Assembly: GCA_977017575.1 (NCBI GenBank)
Contig: CDRNVI010000140.1
Location: 62,001-126,000 of the forward strand
Length of the DNA stretch: 64,000 nt
Direction: 5' to 3'
Origin: Paramoeba atlantica
Taxonomy: Eukaryota > Discosea
Under the pieces are notes generated by a model, which ran no database searches, was not told where the DNA came from, and saw nothing but the letters and a program-made list of their open reading frames with translations. The position numbers were made by a program, and so were the translations under genes. Shown in pieces: positions 10,980 through 21,927 of the stretch (within the stretch, counting starts at the first letter, position 1; every line of letters begins with the position of its first letter).

Positions 10980-12290
10980 CACTTCAACCAATTTTTTTAG
11001 AGGCTTTGGTTTGTGTGTTGCTTTCCTTTTATTTAGTTTTTCAGAGGATTTGATTTTTTTTTATGATTAACAAAAGATGCACCCATCATTTTCAACCCTA
11101 AATTGAGTGGCAAACTCATGTGAAAGTAATGACAAGTACAAATGGCCATTGCAGATTCTGGTGAATTTTTCCAAAGGATTTGAAGTTCAGAGAGACCAAC
11201 ACCACAATCACTTTCCCTCCAATTGAAACCCAAATATTGGCAAAATAACAAACCGAAGTTTGAAGCATCTTTATGGAGGAAGGTTCCACAGCCTCTTCCA
11301 ATCCAAATTTGTTGAGTACATTTCATTGGAAGTTGAACTCTTATATCTTTTCCTGTTTCCTTCCAAGTTGTTTGAAATTTCTCACACATTCCAATCTGTT
11401 CTGCAAAAAAGTTTGAATTCTTTTTTAATCCAGTTATTCACTTCATCAAGCAATACTCTCTTATCTCATATGCAATTAAAAGAGATGAAAGAATTTTCTT
11501 CATGTTGTCTGTTAGATGTTGAGTTTGAGCTCATTCCATTAAAGAGTTTTGAATTTTGTGAAGCCCAAAAGCTATGAGGTTCTACCCTCAAGCATTCTGC
11601 TTACATTTTGGTAGGAGAAGGTTCAAAGAGAGAAGCAAAGATTGAAGAATTGACATTTCATAAACCTCCTCTTCTGAAGCTACCTGGGAGCAAAAAAACA
11701 TGTCATTATGACCACTCTGAAACAAAATGTATAAATCCCTAGAAACAACATTTAAAAGGTTTTCCTCAACCAATAAATCCAAGTGCTTTAAAAACCCACT
11801 TAATCAATCTGAAAGTTGTTCCAAAATTTTGAGTCTGTTATTCAATTCTGGATAGATTCGAAGCCAACCTTTCCGATCCCATTTGTTATTTAACCCCCCT
11901 TCTGCCTCATCATTGAACCGAAGGATTTTCAATCCTTTCATCAAAAAAGCAAAATCAAAAGAAGTGAAGTCCTTCCTTTGAGCTTCGGAGGGAATCTTCT
12001 GGAAGTAACAATCCAAGTAGGAATGCATTCAACATGCAATCATGTGATCAGGTGTGAGAAGATGGCCTCGAAAACAAACCCCACTTCTTTCAAACTCAAA
12101 AACACCATGGTCCCCTTCACTTCCCTCAATTTTTAAATTCCAAATTTTCAATTGGATTTGCTTTGATAAGTTTTCCCAAAAAATGTTCAATTCTTGTCAA
12201 ATCTCTTAAGCGTTTTGAAAGCAACCCATTTTTCTCAAACTCTCCAAGTTTTTTGCCCTGCCTGCCTGCCTCACAAATTGTATTTGGGAT
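10980..12290 (-). pseudogene. Unidentified reverse-strand transposon gene (copy A)
   Basis: Reverse-strand frames at 12329-12126, 12028-11804, 11782-11588 and 11389-11033 follow one another and are each conserved in copy B at 38563-37397, so this is probably a single gene with stops or small introns. Visible stretches include WWLNIPNTICEAGRQGKKL, DFTSFDFAFLMKGLKILRF, LLVEENLLNVVSRDLYILF and WIGRGCGTFLHKDASNFGLLF. It is helical with scattered Cys and Trp. A Ulp1-like protease was considered because of GCGTF near the end, but no His/Asp pair is clear. Function unknown. Confidence 0.45.
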
Positions 12291-12660
12291 ATTTAGCCAC
12301 CACTCCTTTCTAAAATTTTTCAACAACAAAAAAATTCAAAAAGTTCCTCAAATTGAACTTTTTGAAGTGTTAAAATAAAAAAAGAGTATTTTTACTTCTC
12401 CACAAAAAAAAAAGTTTTTGTGAAAAAGGTTTTAAACCTTCAATAAAACTAAAAAATCCTTTTCAGAGGGAATTTAATTCATTTGAAATATTTAGCCACC
12501 ACTCCTTTCTAAAATTTTTCAACAATAAAAAAATTCAAAAAGTTCCTTAAATTGAACTTTTTGAAGTATTGAAATAAAAAAAGAGTATTTTTGCTTCTTT
12601 ACAAAAAAAAAGTTTTTTTGTGAAAAAGTTTTCAACCCTTTCTTCCCTCAGTTTTCCACT
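12291..12660. repeat. Tandem duplication (~199-bp unit) between divergent transposon genes
   Basis: A block starting ATTTAGCCACCACTCCTTTC at 12291 repeats at 12490 with small differences. It lies between the reverse-strand gene and the SET gene, so it likely carries both promoters. Copy B has the same duplication at 38571 and 38766. Confidence 0.8.
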
Positions 12661-12683
12661 TCTATTTTCTTTTCCTTTCCACA

Positions 12684-13256
12684 ATGAAGTGTTTATATTG
12701 CAATTTTAAGATTCAAAACAGTTCAGTTCATTATTGTTTCAAATGCAATGTCCTTTTTCATAGAAGTTGTTTGTTGAAAGAAAAGACTTGTCCAGCAAAA
12801 TGTCTCCTCCAACTGTTTCTCCAGAATCAAAACCCAGACTTCATCAACTTGAAACCCACAACCCCAACACAATTTGTCTTTGAGAAGAAAAGTGTTCATT
12901 ATTGACACTTTTTTTCTGAGGAGGAGGATTATTCATTTTCCAGAATCAATTTTGGTTCAGTGGACAGGATCAAATGAGACACATTTTCCCTTTCCCAAGT
13001 GGACTGGGAAGCAGGGTATTGGAATCAATTGCACATTATTAAGAAATCTAATGAGGAGGTGATGGATTTCTCTTATCAGGGCAATCAGTCTCTTGAACCA
13101 AAAACCTTTTTGGGGTTCTATATTGGGCACTTGACTGATTCTGAGGATAGAGATCAAAACCATCACCAAATGGTCTTGCAAAATAAATGGAAGATTGATG
13201 ATTCCTCAATTGGAAACAAAACTCGATTTGTGAATCATTCACACCTTCTTAATGTG
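12684..13256 (+). pseudogene. Zinc-finger plus SET-domain (lysine methyltransferase-like) gene, first part
   Basis: ATG 12684 opens a Cys/His finger (CLYCNFKIQNSSVHYC, then CNVLFHRSCL and CP), RING- or PHD-like in spacing. Downstream comes a SET domain: LEPKTFLGFYIGHL (the usual G.F..Y.G element), KWKIDDSSIGNKTRFVNHS (the IDA..GN..RF.NHS core that binds S-adenosylmethionine) and NVEFRM. The domain is then split by a SINE and resumes at 13709. SET proteins methylate lysine, usually on histones; the substrate here is unknown. The upstream frame holds stops, so this copy is inactive. Copy B keeps the 3' part but lacks the NHS core. Confidence 0.72.
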
Positions 13257-13271
13257 GAATTTCGAATGGGG

Positions 13272-13693
13272 GGGTTGGCGCCTGTAGTTTAGTCGTAAAT
13301 TTGACTATGTCCAACCCTGGGGGGGCGAGTTCAAATCCCAGTTTTTCGATATTATGGAAAATTTTTCTGGTGCTGTAAAGTGATTTGATTGGAGTGAGGA
13401 GCTCTTGAAGAAGTGTGAAAATCAGAACAGGTTACATCTCAACCCTGTCTGCTAAAAAGTTGAGGATAAATTCCCTTGGAAGGAGCTTTGGATTATTCTC
13501 CCTTCTGATGTGCATCCTCCAGCCTGAACTTGCAGAAGTTCTAAAGTTCAGCATAAAGACCGACTGAACTAAGCTGAAGTTTAAAACTTCACCTCTTGTT
13601 AGAGGTTAAAAACAAACATAATTTAATGTAATTCAAATGGCTTAGATTAAGAACTACTAATTGAATAAAGTCTGCCTCAAAAAAAAAAAAAAA
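13272..13693 (+). mobile_element. SINE family A (tRNA-headed)
   Basis: A 422-bp insertion with the 15-bp target duplication GAATTTCGAATGGGG at 13257-13271 and 13694-13708. The head has Pol III-like A and B boxes (TGTAGTTTAGTCG; GAGTTCAAATCCC), a central core shared with family B, a long unique tail and a terminal poly-A. It splits the SET gene. Confidence 0.92.
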
Positions 13694-13708
13694 GAATTTC
13701 GAATGGGG

Positions 13709-13841
13709 TTTCTTGATTGTTGCTCTGGTTGGTTGCTCAGTTTAATTACAAAATCAAAAATTTAAAAAACACCAAACTTATTGCCAATTATCTCATTATA
13801 GTCTCCAATATTTCCAAGGGGTTTGATTATTGTGATTCTTG
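13709..13841 (+). pseudogene. SET-domain gene, C-terminal part (copy A)
   Basis: Directly after the SINE the reading continues GFLDCCSGWLLSLITKSKI, the C-terminal SET segment that normally leads to the closing Tyr of the active site (in copy B, IEKNTKLIANY). Soon after, copy A jumps to sequence matching 40691 in copy B, so roughly 1.45 kb present in B is missing here. Confidence 0.65.
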
Positions 13842-14532
13842 CTTGACAAGAACCAACTTCTTATGAAACATTTTCAACTCCACAAACAATAATTCAACTC
13901 CCACTTCCTCAATCTTTTCAAACCCAACCAAATTACAATTTCTGATCAGTTCCACAAAACCAAACTTCTTATCAAATACTTTCTATTCAATCATCCTAAC
14001 AATTCTAACAAAATTTCAATCCTTCACCCCAAATCTGATTTCAACAAAATGACAATTCACAAATTTATGGATTGGCTCAACAACCAATGTATCAATCAAC
14101 AGCAGTGGCAAACCCACAACCACTTCAAAATCCCTAACTATCAATGGTGTGTGGCAATGACACATCCTCACAAACCCAAGTATTTTTTTTTTGGATTTGA
14201 ATATTTCTCTTTTTCAATTAATACTTTTTATTAATTCATTTTTTTCAAAATTCAGATGAATCAAATTCTTTTACATCAAAGGCAGATGCAGCAAGAACTT
14301 AACAAACTGAAAAAGTTAGTTTTTTCATTTACTAATTAAATTTTTTTCCCTTTTTTTTTCAACATTTTACTAACAATGGAAATAGATCCAAAAAATAGTT
14401 TTATTTTTTTCAAAATTTTTTTGTAAAATAAATTTAATTTTGTTTCAAAATAATTCAACAAATAATTTCCTTCAAGTGCAACAAAAGCCAGATGCATTTG
14501 TAACTTCAATGATTCCACAGCATTTGAATTGA
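13842..14532 (+). pseudogene. Gln/Asn/Pro-rich protein region with an apparent intron (copy A)
   Basis: The plus frame is rich in Gln, Asn, Pro and Ser (LAQQPMYQSTAVANPQPLQ). A T-rich segment at 14180-14255 has GT...AG ends; after it reading continues MNQILLHQRQMQQELNKL, a Gln-rich helix. A later stretch (QQKPDAFVTSMIPQHLN, ending near 14532) may be a last exon. It may be the tail of the SET protein or a separate activator-like gene. Function unknown. Confidence 0.4.
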
Positions 14533-14807
14533 CTTTTTTTTTTTGTAAATTTTAAAATCAACTCAGATTCACACTCAATTTTCATCAGTTTGAATAACAT
14601 TAGATTCAATCCAATGATAAAAAACAATATTTACCTTCTCATTTAAAAAAATGTTGCTACAAGAACTTTGTGAAAGAATCTTTTTGGTTCACCATTCAGA
14701 ACAGTTCAAAAAGCAAGAATCCAGTTTTTTTAAATCATCTTAAGAACAGATTCGAGCACATTGTCCTGATTCATCAACTTGAAACTTCACTTTTTTGAAT
14801 TTTTTCA

Positions 14808-14960
14808 ATGGTTTCCAAAAAATCTTACAGAAAATTTGTTTTGGCAATGGTAGCTGAATCCAAAAAGATTAAATTCATTTCTTCAAGGCAAAATCAAGTC
14901 ACTTTTCAAATTCAGGAAGAATCATGGAGTTCACCCACCACTTTGTCTCATTCAAATTGA
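14808..14960 (+). CDS. Small basic open frame conserved in both transposon copies
   Basis: A 50-codon frame (MVSKKSYRKFVLAMVAESKK...) that is open in both copies, also at 41662-41814, with few amino-acid changes although neighbouring frames are broken. It is Lys/Arg-rich at the start, with no recognised domain. It could be a small DNA-binding product, an exon, or chance. From 14961 to 15232 nothing else is recognised. Confidence 0.3.
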   Translation: MVSKKSYRKFVLAMVAESKKIKFISSRQNQVTFQIQEESWSSPTTLSHSN

Positions 14961-15232
14961 AACTCTCTTCATCAACAGGAATGGTCTCTGTCAACAGTGG
15001 CTGCTGTGTTTTTTCTACTCCTCTTTTTTGGCGTTTTCTTCACTTCTCAACGGTTTTTTGTTTTCTCTTTTTTGTTTGTTGAATTTTCTCAGTAATGAAA
15101 TCAATCTCCATGATTTCATCTAATGAGATTGAAGGTTCTTTTGGTGTTCGTTTTGGCAGTTTCTCATTTCCTTTCATTGCCATAATCAAAAATGGAGAAC
15201 AAAATGAAAAAAAGTCCAATTTATTTTTTAAT

Positions 15233-15277
15233 CAATCAAATATTGACACATTGGCACCATACAAAAATTCTATAATG
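15233..15277 (-). repeat. Right TIR of copy A
   Basis: Reverse complement of 7084-7128 with a few transitions; the end sequence is ...CAAAAATTCTATAATG. Confidence 0.9.
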
Positions 15278-18091
15278 TTTGTTGGGGTAGTCATTCCCCC
15301 AAAAAATGTTTCATTCTGGATGAATTGAAACAGGAAGCTGCTGACTGCCTTGGAAGGGAATACTGTTTTCTTTATGGAAGATGTGACCATAAGAGCCTGG
15401 AGTGCCTTTGGTTAAGTGTTGCAAAATTCATAACAGAAAGAAAGATTAAACTTGTAGGAGATCATCCCTGGAAGGAAGCTGTGACTTGTTATGGTGAGTC
15501 TGCAGCTCAAAAATACAATTGTATAGAATCTGCTGACTGGAATAAGAAACTTCCAGGGAAAAGAGGAAGAGAAGTCCCTCAAGAGAAGAAGAAAGAAAAG
15601 AGGAGAAAATTGGAGAATACTCTTCAAGATTTGATGACTGGGAAAATGACTCTGGATGAGCTCAGAAATCAAGAAAATGGTTTGTCAATTTTTTCTAAGA
15701 GTAAAAAGGAATTTACTCAGAATATTGGGCAGCAGGACCACAAAGTGACAGTCAAGATGGGTGAAGAAGGCTTCACAATCTCTATTGGTGACTTAGTTAG
15801 AGACTTAAATCCTGAAATTTGCCAAATAAAAGACAAATTATTCACTATTCCTTGCATGGTTAATAATACCAAAAAAGCACAAAATAGTTGCTTTTGCAAG
15901 CCTGGCTTTGCCAAAAACTCATACAAAATACACAAATTCAGAACAAGAATGTTATGGGGCCTACTGGGCAATTAACAAGTTCAAAGAATTCATTATGGGA
16001 AGAGATGTAGTGATCTTCAGTGATCACCAGAGTCTGGTCAAACTGTGCAACTCCACAACAAGCACATCAAGGAGTGAACTTATCTGTGGATGGCTGCTGG
16101 AAATAGCTGCAGTGGCAAATCGAATTTTACATCAACCTGGGAAAACACTGGTTATCTCTAACACACTTAGTTGAGCACACCATGTATCATATCAAGATGA
16201 AGATATACAAACTCCACTTAAAGAAGTCCTGAAAAGACTTGGAGTTAGTAATGTTGAAAACAAAACAACACAAGAACAAACAAAAATGGCAATATTAGGG
16301 CTCTGTTCTCTCTCAAAATCCTGTCATAGGGCAGATGAGTCCACTGGAGATGGAAATGAGTTATTGGCTAATATAGGTCAGCATGCAAATAGCATGGGTC
16401 AACTTGGTAGTCAATTTGCTCAAGGAAGGAGCAAGGGACTCTCTCAAGGACAATCTTCTGGGATAGCTGATGGGTCAACTTCACATAAAGCACTGGACAT
16501 AGTGATGGGTCAACTTCAGACAATTCCCAGCAGGACTGAGAGTGCTGATATTTCTGAGTCTTGGACAGATGAAGAATTTGGATCAAGCACACAATCAGGT
16601 GAACCTCTTAGAATTCACACAGTGCCCAAACATACTCTTCCAGTAGAAGAAGAAACAGAAAAATTATCAGAGACTGGTACTGGCCACACCAGATCTGAGA
16701 ATTAGAATGATTCAGAAAATCAATGGGTCATAAAGGACCAAGAATGTTACTGGAGAGGAGAACGAGCAATTGATGTTCAAGCTGAACAAATGAAGGATCA
16801 ATTTTGCCACAGTATAAGAAATTTACTTCTGAATAGAGAAATACCTGAGTACAAGAAGGATGCTCAGAAATTGCTTGAAAAGAGGTGACATTACTGCCTC
16901 AATAAAGCAGGAACTCTTTGTTGGGTGGATATCCCAACAGAGATGGGTGAACCCCCAATTGTTTTACCAGACTCAATGGTACTTGAGGTAGTAAAACATT
17001 TCCACAACTATCAAGAACATAGGAAGTTTCAGAAACTTTATGAAACTATGCGAGATAAGTTTTGGTTTAAAGAAATGATATAATATATCAGTGAATATTG
17101 CCAAACCTGTGAAATTTGTCAAAAAACAAAAACAACAAAATATATAAAACCACCAATGGGTTCAACACATGTTGGGTACTCAAATGTGACAATATATATT
17201 GACTCAACAAAAGGGATTGAGGGTAACATCAGAGGATATACTTATATTCTGTCAATTGTGGATGCTTTCACTGGATATTTGACACTCTTTCCATTGAAAG
17301 CTGTAAACACAAGAGAGATGGCTGAATGTCTCTTGAAATATATCACAATCCATTCAATGCCACTTGAAATAGTGACCAATGGAGGCCTAGAGTTCAGAAA
17401 AGCACTCTTAAAAGAATTGATGAAAATTTAGAGCATACATCATGCCAAAGTATCTCCTCACAATCATAAAGGAAATGGCAAGGTTGAAACAATCCATTCA
17501 CCTGTCAAGAATATGATGAGAGCTTATATAAGAAAATATGAAAGAGACTGGGATTTGCTTCTTCTGATGGTGGAATTTGCTTACAACACCCAAGTCCACT
17601 CAGTAACAAAACAAAAACCTTTTATATTACAATTTGGTCAAATACCAACATACCCAATTGACATTACACTGGAAACATCAAATCCAGAACTGGTAAGCCC
17701 TGATGAATATGTGGCTAATGTAAGAGATAAAATGTCTGAAATCTTCAATCTTGTAAATGAAAAACAAAGAGAATTTAAAGAGAAAAGGGTTGATGATTAT
17801 AACATTAATCAGAAAACTCAGATCTTATCAGCAGGGGATAGAGTCCTCCTCCTGAATCACACAACAAAGAAGAAATTTAACTGGAAATTCAATTCAAGGA
17901 CTCAGGATGATGTCCATAGAATTGAAGAGGTCTTGACACCTCAAACTTACAAAGTAAGAAACCTCAAAACAGGATATATTCTCCCAGCACCTGTTCATGG
18001 AAGTCAATTAAGACTTTACTATCAAAGGGTTGAAGAGGAAAAGGAACAAGACTCTCTGGAAGAGAAAGAGCTCCCATCAAGAGCCAGATGA
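15278..18091 (+). mobile_element. Gypsy-type element G1, right piece (zinc-like, RNase H, integrase)
   Basis: A Cys/His patch (CDHKSLEC) and a Lys-rich stretch come first. Then a Ty3/gypsy RNase H end (VVIFSDHQSLVKLCNS, near 16010), a spacer, and integrase: an HHCC-type zinc region (CQTCEICQK, near 17100), the catalytic core (IYIDSTKG, then VDAFTGYLTLFPLK) and a C-terminal part (GDRVLLLNHTT) ending near 18091. No chromodomain is seen. Reverse transcriptase is not recognised, so the element is incomplete and broken in several places. No LTRs were identified. Old. Confidence 0.75.
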
Positions 18092-19127
18092 AAAAGTCTG
18101 AAATATCAAATTGTTTTTGAAAGAATCTATGATGGATATCATCAATATCAAGTCCAAACCCAACCACCTGCTGGTTGAAAATGATGATTAAACAGATGAT
18201 TAAAGTTGGTCTCTCTTGGATATCAAGCCTTGAACAACAACTTGGAGTCTTCTTCAATAACCACCCAGCTTGTCCCAACAAGAAGTTCTCCTCCAAGGTG
18301 AGAGGAGTGATTGTTGATGGCATTTTGTCTTGTGACTCATCTACTGTGAGAGAAGCTATCAAGGGTTTTTGGGGTGATTTCTTAGGAACTGAATGCCCTT
18401 ATAACCTCAAAGCCCTGGATGAACTTCTGAACAACCACCCCTTCCACTTTCCAGACTCTGAAAATCATACAGTAGACCTTCTGAAAGTTGAGAAGCTGCT
18501 CCTTCAAGCCAACCATACCAGTGCAGGCCTTAATGGAATTCTCTTCTTCCTCTATTGGAAAACTTATAAGAAATATTAAGAGATGTGGGTTGAATTGATT
18601 CAACAAGCAGGAGAGAATATAAAATTCCTGATTCCTTTGGAGAGAGCCAATTGTGTTTGATTCCCAAGGTTGAGAACATTTCTTGCCTTGACAAGTTCAG
18701 ACCTATAAGTGTAACAAACTCTGATTATCAAATTGTAATGTGATATTGGATTCTTTGGTTTTCTGAAATTGCAAGTGGAGTAATCTTTGATACTCAATAT
18801 GCAATGTTTAAGGGGAGATTGATTGATGCAGCTGTAGAAACAATTTATAATGCCTTCTATGAGGCTTTGGCTAATGAACAAGATATTACTCTTCTCCAAA
18901 CTGACTTCTGCAAGGTTTAAGATTATGTAAACTATGATGCTCTGATTCACATTTTGAAGAGATTGAAGGCTTCTTTTCAAGCTGTTTTTGTGATTGAAAA
19001 AGTATTCTACCCTTCTAAAACCTGGTTACCCTCAATTGGAGGGAAACCTAGCTTCTCTCCAGCTGACTCTATTACTAGTAGAACTGAAGTTCAACAAGGC
19101 TGCCCAATCTTCCCTCTTCTCTTCTTT

Positions 19128-19873
19128 TTTTTTTTTTTTTTTAAGGTAGACTTTATTCAATTAGTAGTTTTTAATCTAAGCCATTTGAATTACATTAAAT
19201 TATGTTTGTTTTTTTAACTTCTAATGAAAGGTGAAGTTTTAAACTTTAGCTTAGTTCAATTAGTCTTTATGCTGAACTTTAGAACTTATACACATCAGAA
19301 GGGAGAATAATCCAAAGAATTGTGGTATAATGGCTTAGTTGGTAAAACAGCTATTGCTTCAATTCAGGGTTGCAGGTTCAATTCTAAAGAGGAAAATATT
19401 TAAAACATTATTTTCTCTTCCTACTCATTTGAATGTGAAAAACAGAATAGATTATCATCTACCCTATCTGCTAAAAAGCAAAGAATAAATTCCTTGAAAA
19501 GGAGTTTAAGTGAATTAAAGGTCTTTGAACCATTTGAACCTAAAGAGGTGAAACTCTATCCTTATTATCTTTAACCTTAAAAAATTAGTGGCTTTGGGTT
19601 AGGTCATTATCTAATAAAATCCAGTGTTAAAAAGAAAAAAGAGAGAATAATCCAAAGCTTTTTCCAAGGGAATTTTTCCTCAACTTTTTAGCAGACAGGG
19701 CTGAGATGTAACTTGTTCTGATTTTCACACTTCTTCAAGAGCTCCTCACTTCAATCAAATCACTTTATAGCACCAGAAAAATTTTCTATAATATTAAAAA
19801 ACTGAGATTTGAACTCACCCCCCCTAGAGTTGGACATAGTTGAATTTATAACTAAACTACAGGTGCCAACCCT
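19128..19873 (-). mobile_element. SINE family A, reverse, interrupted by a SINE B
   Basis: It starts with poly-T and ends with the reverse complement of the tRNA-like head (GGTGCCAACCC at about 19873). CTTCTCTTCTT-like target copies flank it. The plus-strand SINE B at 19318-19642 sits inside. Confidence 0.88.
19318..19642 (+). mobile_element. SINE family B inside a SINE A
   Basis: A 325-bp tRNA-headed SINE (TGGCTTAGTTGG A box; GGTTCAATTC B box; tail CCAGTGTTAAAAAG) with the 15-bp target duplication GAGAATAATCCAAAG at 19303-19317 and 19643-19657. Confidence 0.93.
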
Positions 19874-21927
19874 CCCCCCTTCTCTTCTTAATTGTTTTTG
19901 ATTTATTGCTGGTGAGTCTTAACAAAAACCACCCTCTTGAGAAGCTCTCTGGTTTCATGGATGACTTTGGACTACTTCTGAAAAAAGCTGATATTATTAT
20001 CTCTTGACCCCCACTTTTCAGAAGTATGAAAAGGCAACTGGTGCTCTCTTGAATTACTCAAAGTGTTTTGTTTTGACAACTCAAATGTATAAACCCTCTG
20101 GCCCTTGGTCTACAATGCCCAAAACCAACTTTAGAAGTGATGAGACAACTTATTTAGATGTGTGAATAAGCTATAAGATGGAATCAAGGAAGGATTGGTT
20201 TAAAGTGTGTAAAAAGATGTGAGGAGTAAGTAAGGCCATTAAAAATCAAGGAGGGTCCTTTACAGTAAGAGTAAGGATGATTAACATCTATTTAATTCCC
20301 TGTATGGACTACTTGGCCTGCTTTAAACTTATCCCCCAATCTGTATCTGTGATAGTATAGAAACTTATTCAAGCTACCTTGGGAGCATATGCCAATCTGA
20401 AAACCACCATTCTGACTGCTTGCCATCCTCTTATGGGTAGTAAATGTTAGGTTTGCCACTTCATCCTCTTTAATTGGGCTCTTCTTATCTCTTGTAAACC
20501 TCTAAGTTGTGAATACAAGAATCCCTTGGCTCTTGGAGCTATGAGACTTGATGCTTACTTTGCTGCTTCAAAAATCTCTAAAGAAGTGACTCTGGGAGGC
20601 CCAACCAAAACAAACTATAGTTCCCTTTCTTGCCAAGTACCTATTGTACTTGAAGATATCTACCAAGAGGGTGGAAAGATCAAATGTATTGTTTATAATT
20701 TAGCTTATACTCTTAAACCTCAGCTCTAACAAAATCTTACCAAATTTTTGATTCATGGTTTCTCTACAATGGATAAAATTTTCTATTTTACTTTGGAACT
20801 GCCTACTTGTCAATTATGTAAGAAAGAAAAAGAATCTTGAACTTACCTCCTTGAAACTTGTATTCATGCTAAAAGCTACCTTGAGAAGATGGGATGAAGC
20901 TGTATAAAGTTGAAACTTCCATCTTAGGAATCCTCTTCCTTTGTGTGTGGACTTACTACTCAATACTGCTCAAACCTCTTCACCTCAATAGTGAGTGCTG
21001 CCTTACTTGCACTGTGGTTAACTGTGTGTGCTGAAGGATCCCAATCTGCTGAGTATGCTATTGATATCTTTCACAAAATCTTAAAAAGAACAAACTCCTT
21101 CCCAAACCTCCTCATAAAAACCCAACCTCTGCAAAGAAAAAGAGAGAGATCATAAAGTTCAAGTTTAAAGGATTACAAGTTTTCTATAATGGTTCAGGTT
21201 ATACTGATCCTCATTTTGGTGGTGCTGGCAAAACTATTTTCAGAGATGAAAAGGAAATTCTGACTAGTGCTGAAACTATTCCCTTTGGTACAAATAATGT
21301 TGGTGAATTCAAAGGCTGTCTCTTGGGATTAAAGAGTGCAAAAGGTTTGGGTTCCCACATCCAAATTGTTGGTGATTGTATAATACTAACCAAGGCAGCT
21401 CCTAAGAATTGCAATATTAGTAACCATGAACTTAACTTCCTGTTGATTGAGATTAAAGCAACTGTTGCTAGATTTGAAGATGCTGAATTTATCCATGTTT
21501 TTTATGAACTTAACAAACATGCTGATGCTATTGCTATTGCTGCTAGTTGGTTAGTTATGAATGGAATAGCTGCTGTTAATGATCTCAAATAGAACCCTCA
21601 TATTAAACAAGTTGGAAAAACTGAAGAAGAATGGATTGTTGATAATTCTCTCTTATAGACTAAATTAAACAACTCCCTTGAGTGAAATTGAAGTTATTCC
21701 ATCCCCTCTTCTACACTTTTAAGGAAATTCCAAGGCTTAGTGATTACAACTCAAGTGGTATACTTCTCCAAACATCTCTCTCCTGATGGAACTGATAACA
21801 CCTGTAACCCTTTCTAAAGACTTTTATGATATATATTCTATTTCAATCCTAAGTGATAAGTTATATGAAAGTATGTTGAACAATGAAAAGAAAAGAAAAA
21901 GAAAAAAAAGAAAATATGTAACCTTTA

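Larger units (their letters stand above)
7084..15277 (+). mobile_element. Large TIR DNA transposon, copy A, carrying a SET-domain gene
   Basis: An 8,194-bp element with roughly 45-bp TIRs (CATTATGGAATTTTTG...), nearly identical to copy B at 34899-42131 at both ends and along most of its length. From left to right it holds a DDE-type transposase region (plus), an unidentified gene (minus), a duplicated intergenic block, a zinc-finger/SET gene (plus, split by a SINE), a Gln-rich region and a 50-codon open frame. No capsid, family-B polymerase or retroviral integrase is seen, so it reads as a cut-and-paste transposon rather than a Polinton. I find no convincing target duplication. The reading frames carry stops and shifts, so it is probably dead. 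Family unassigned. Confidence 0.82.

Noticed and set aside
7084-15277. Polinton or virus-like identity for the large TIR element
   Set aside because: No protein-primed polymerase, capsid, ATPase, protease or retroviral-type integrase was recognised on either strand. The motifs fit a transposase.
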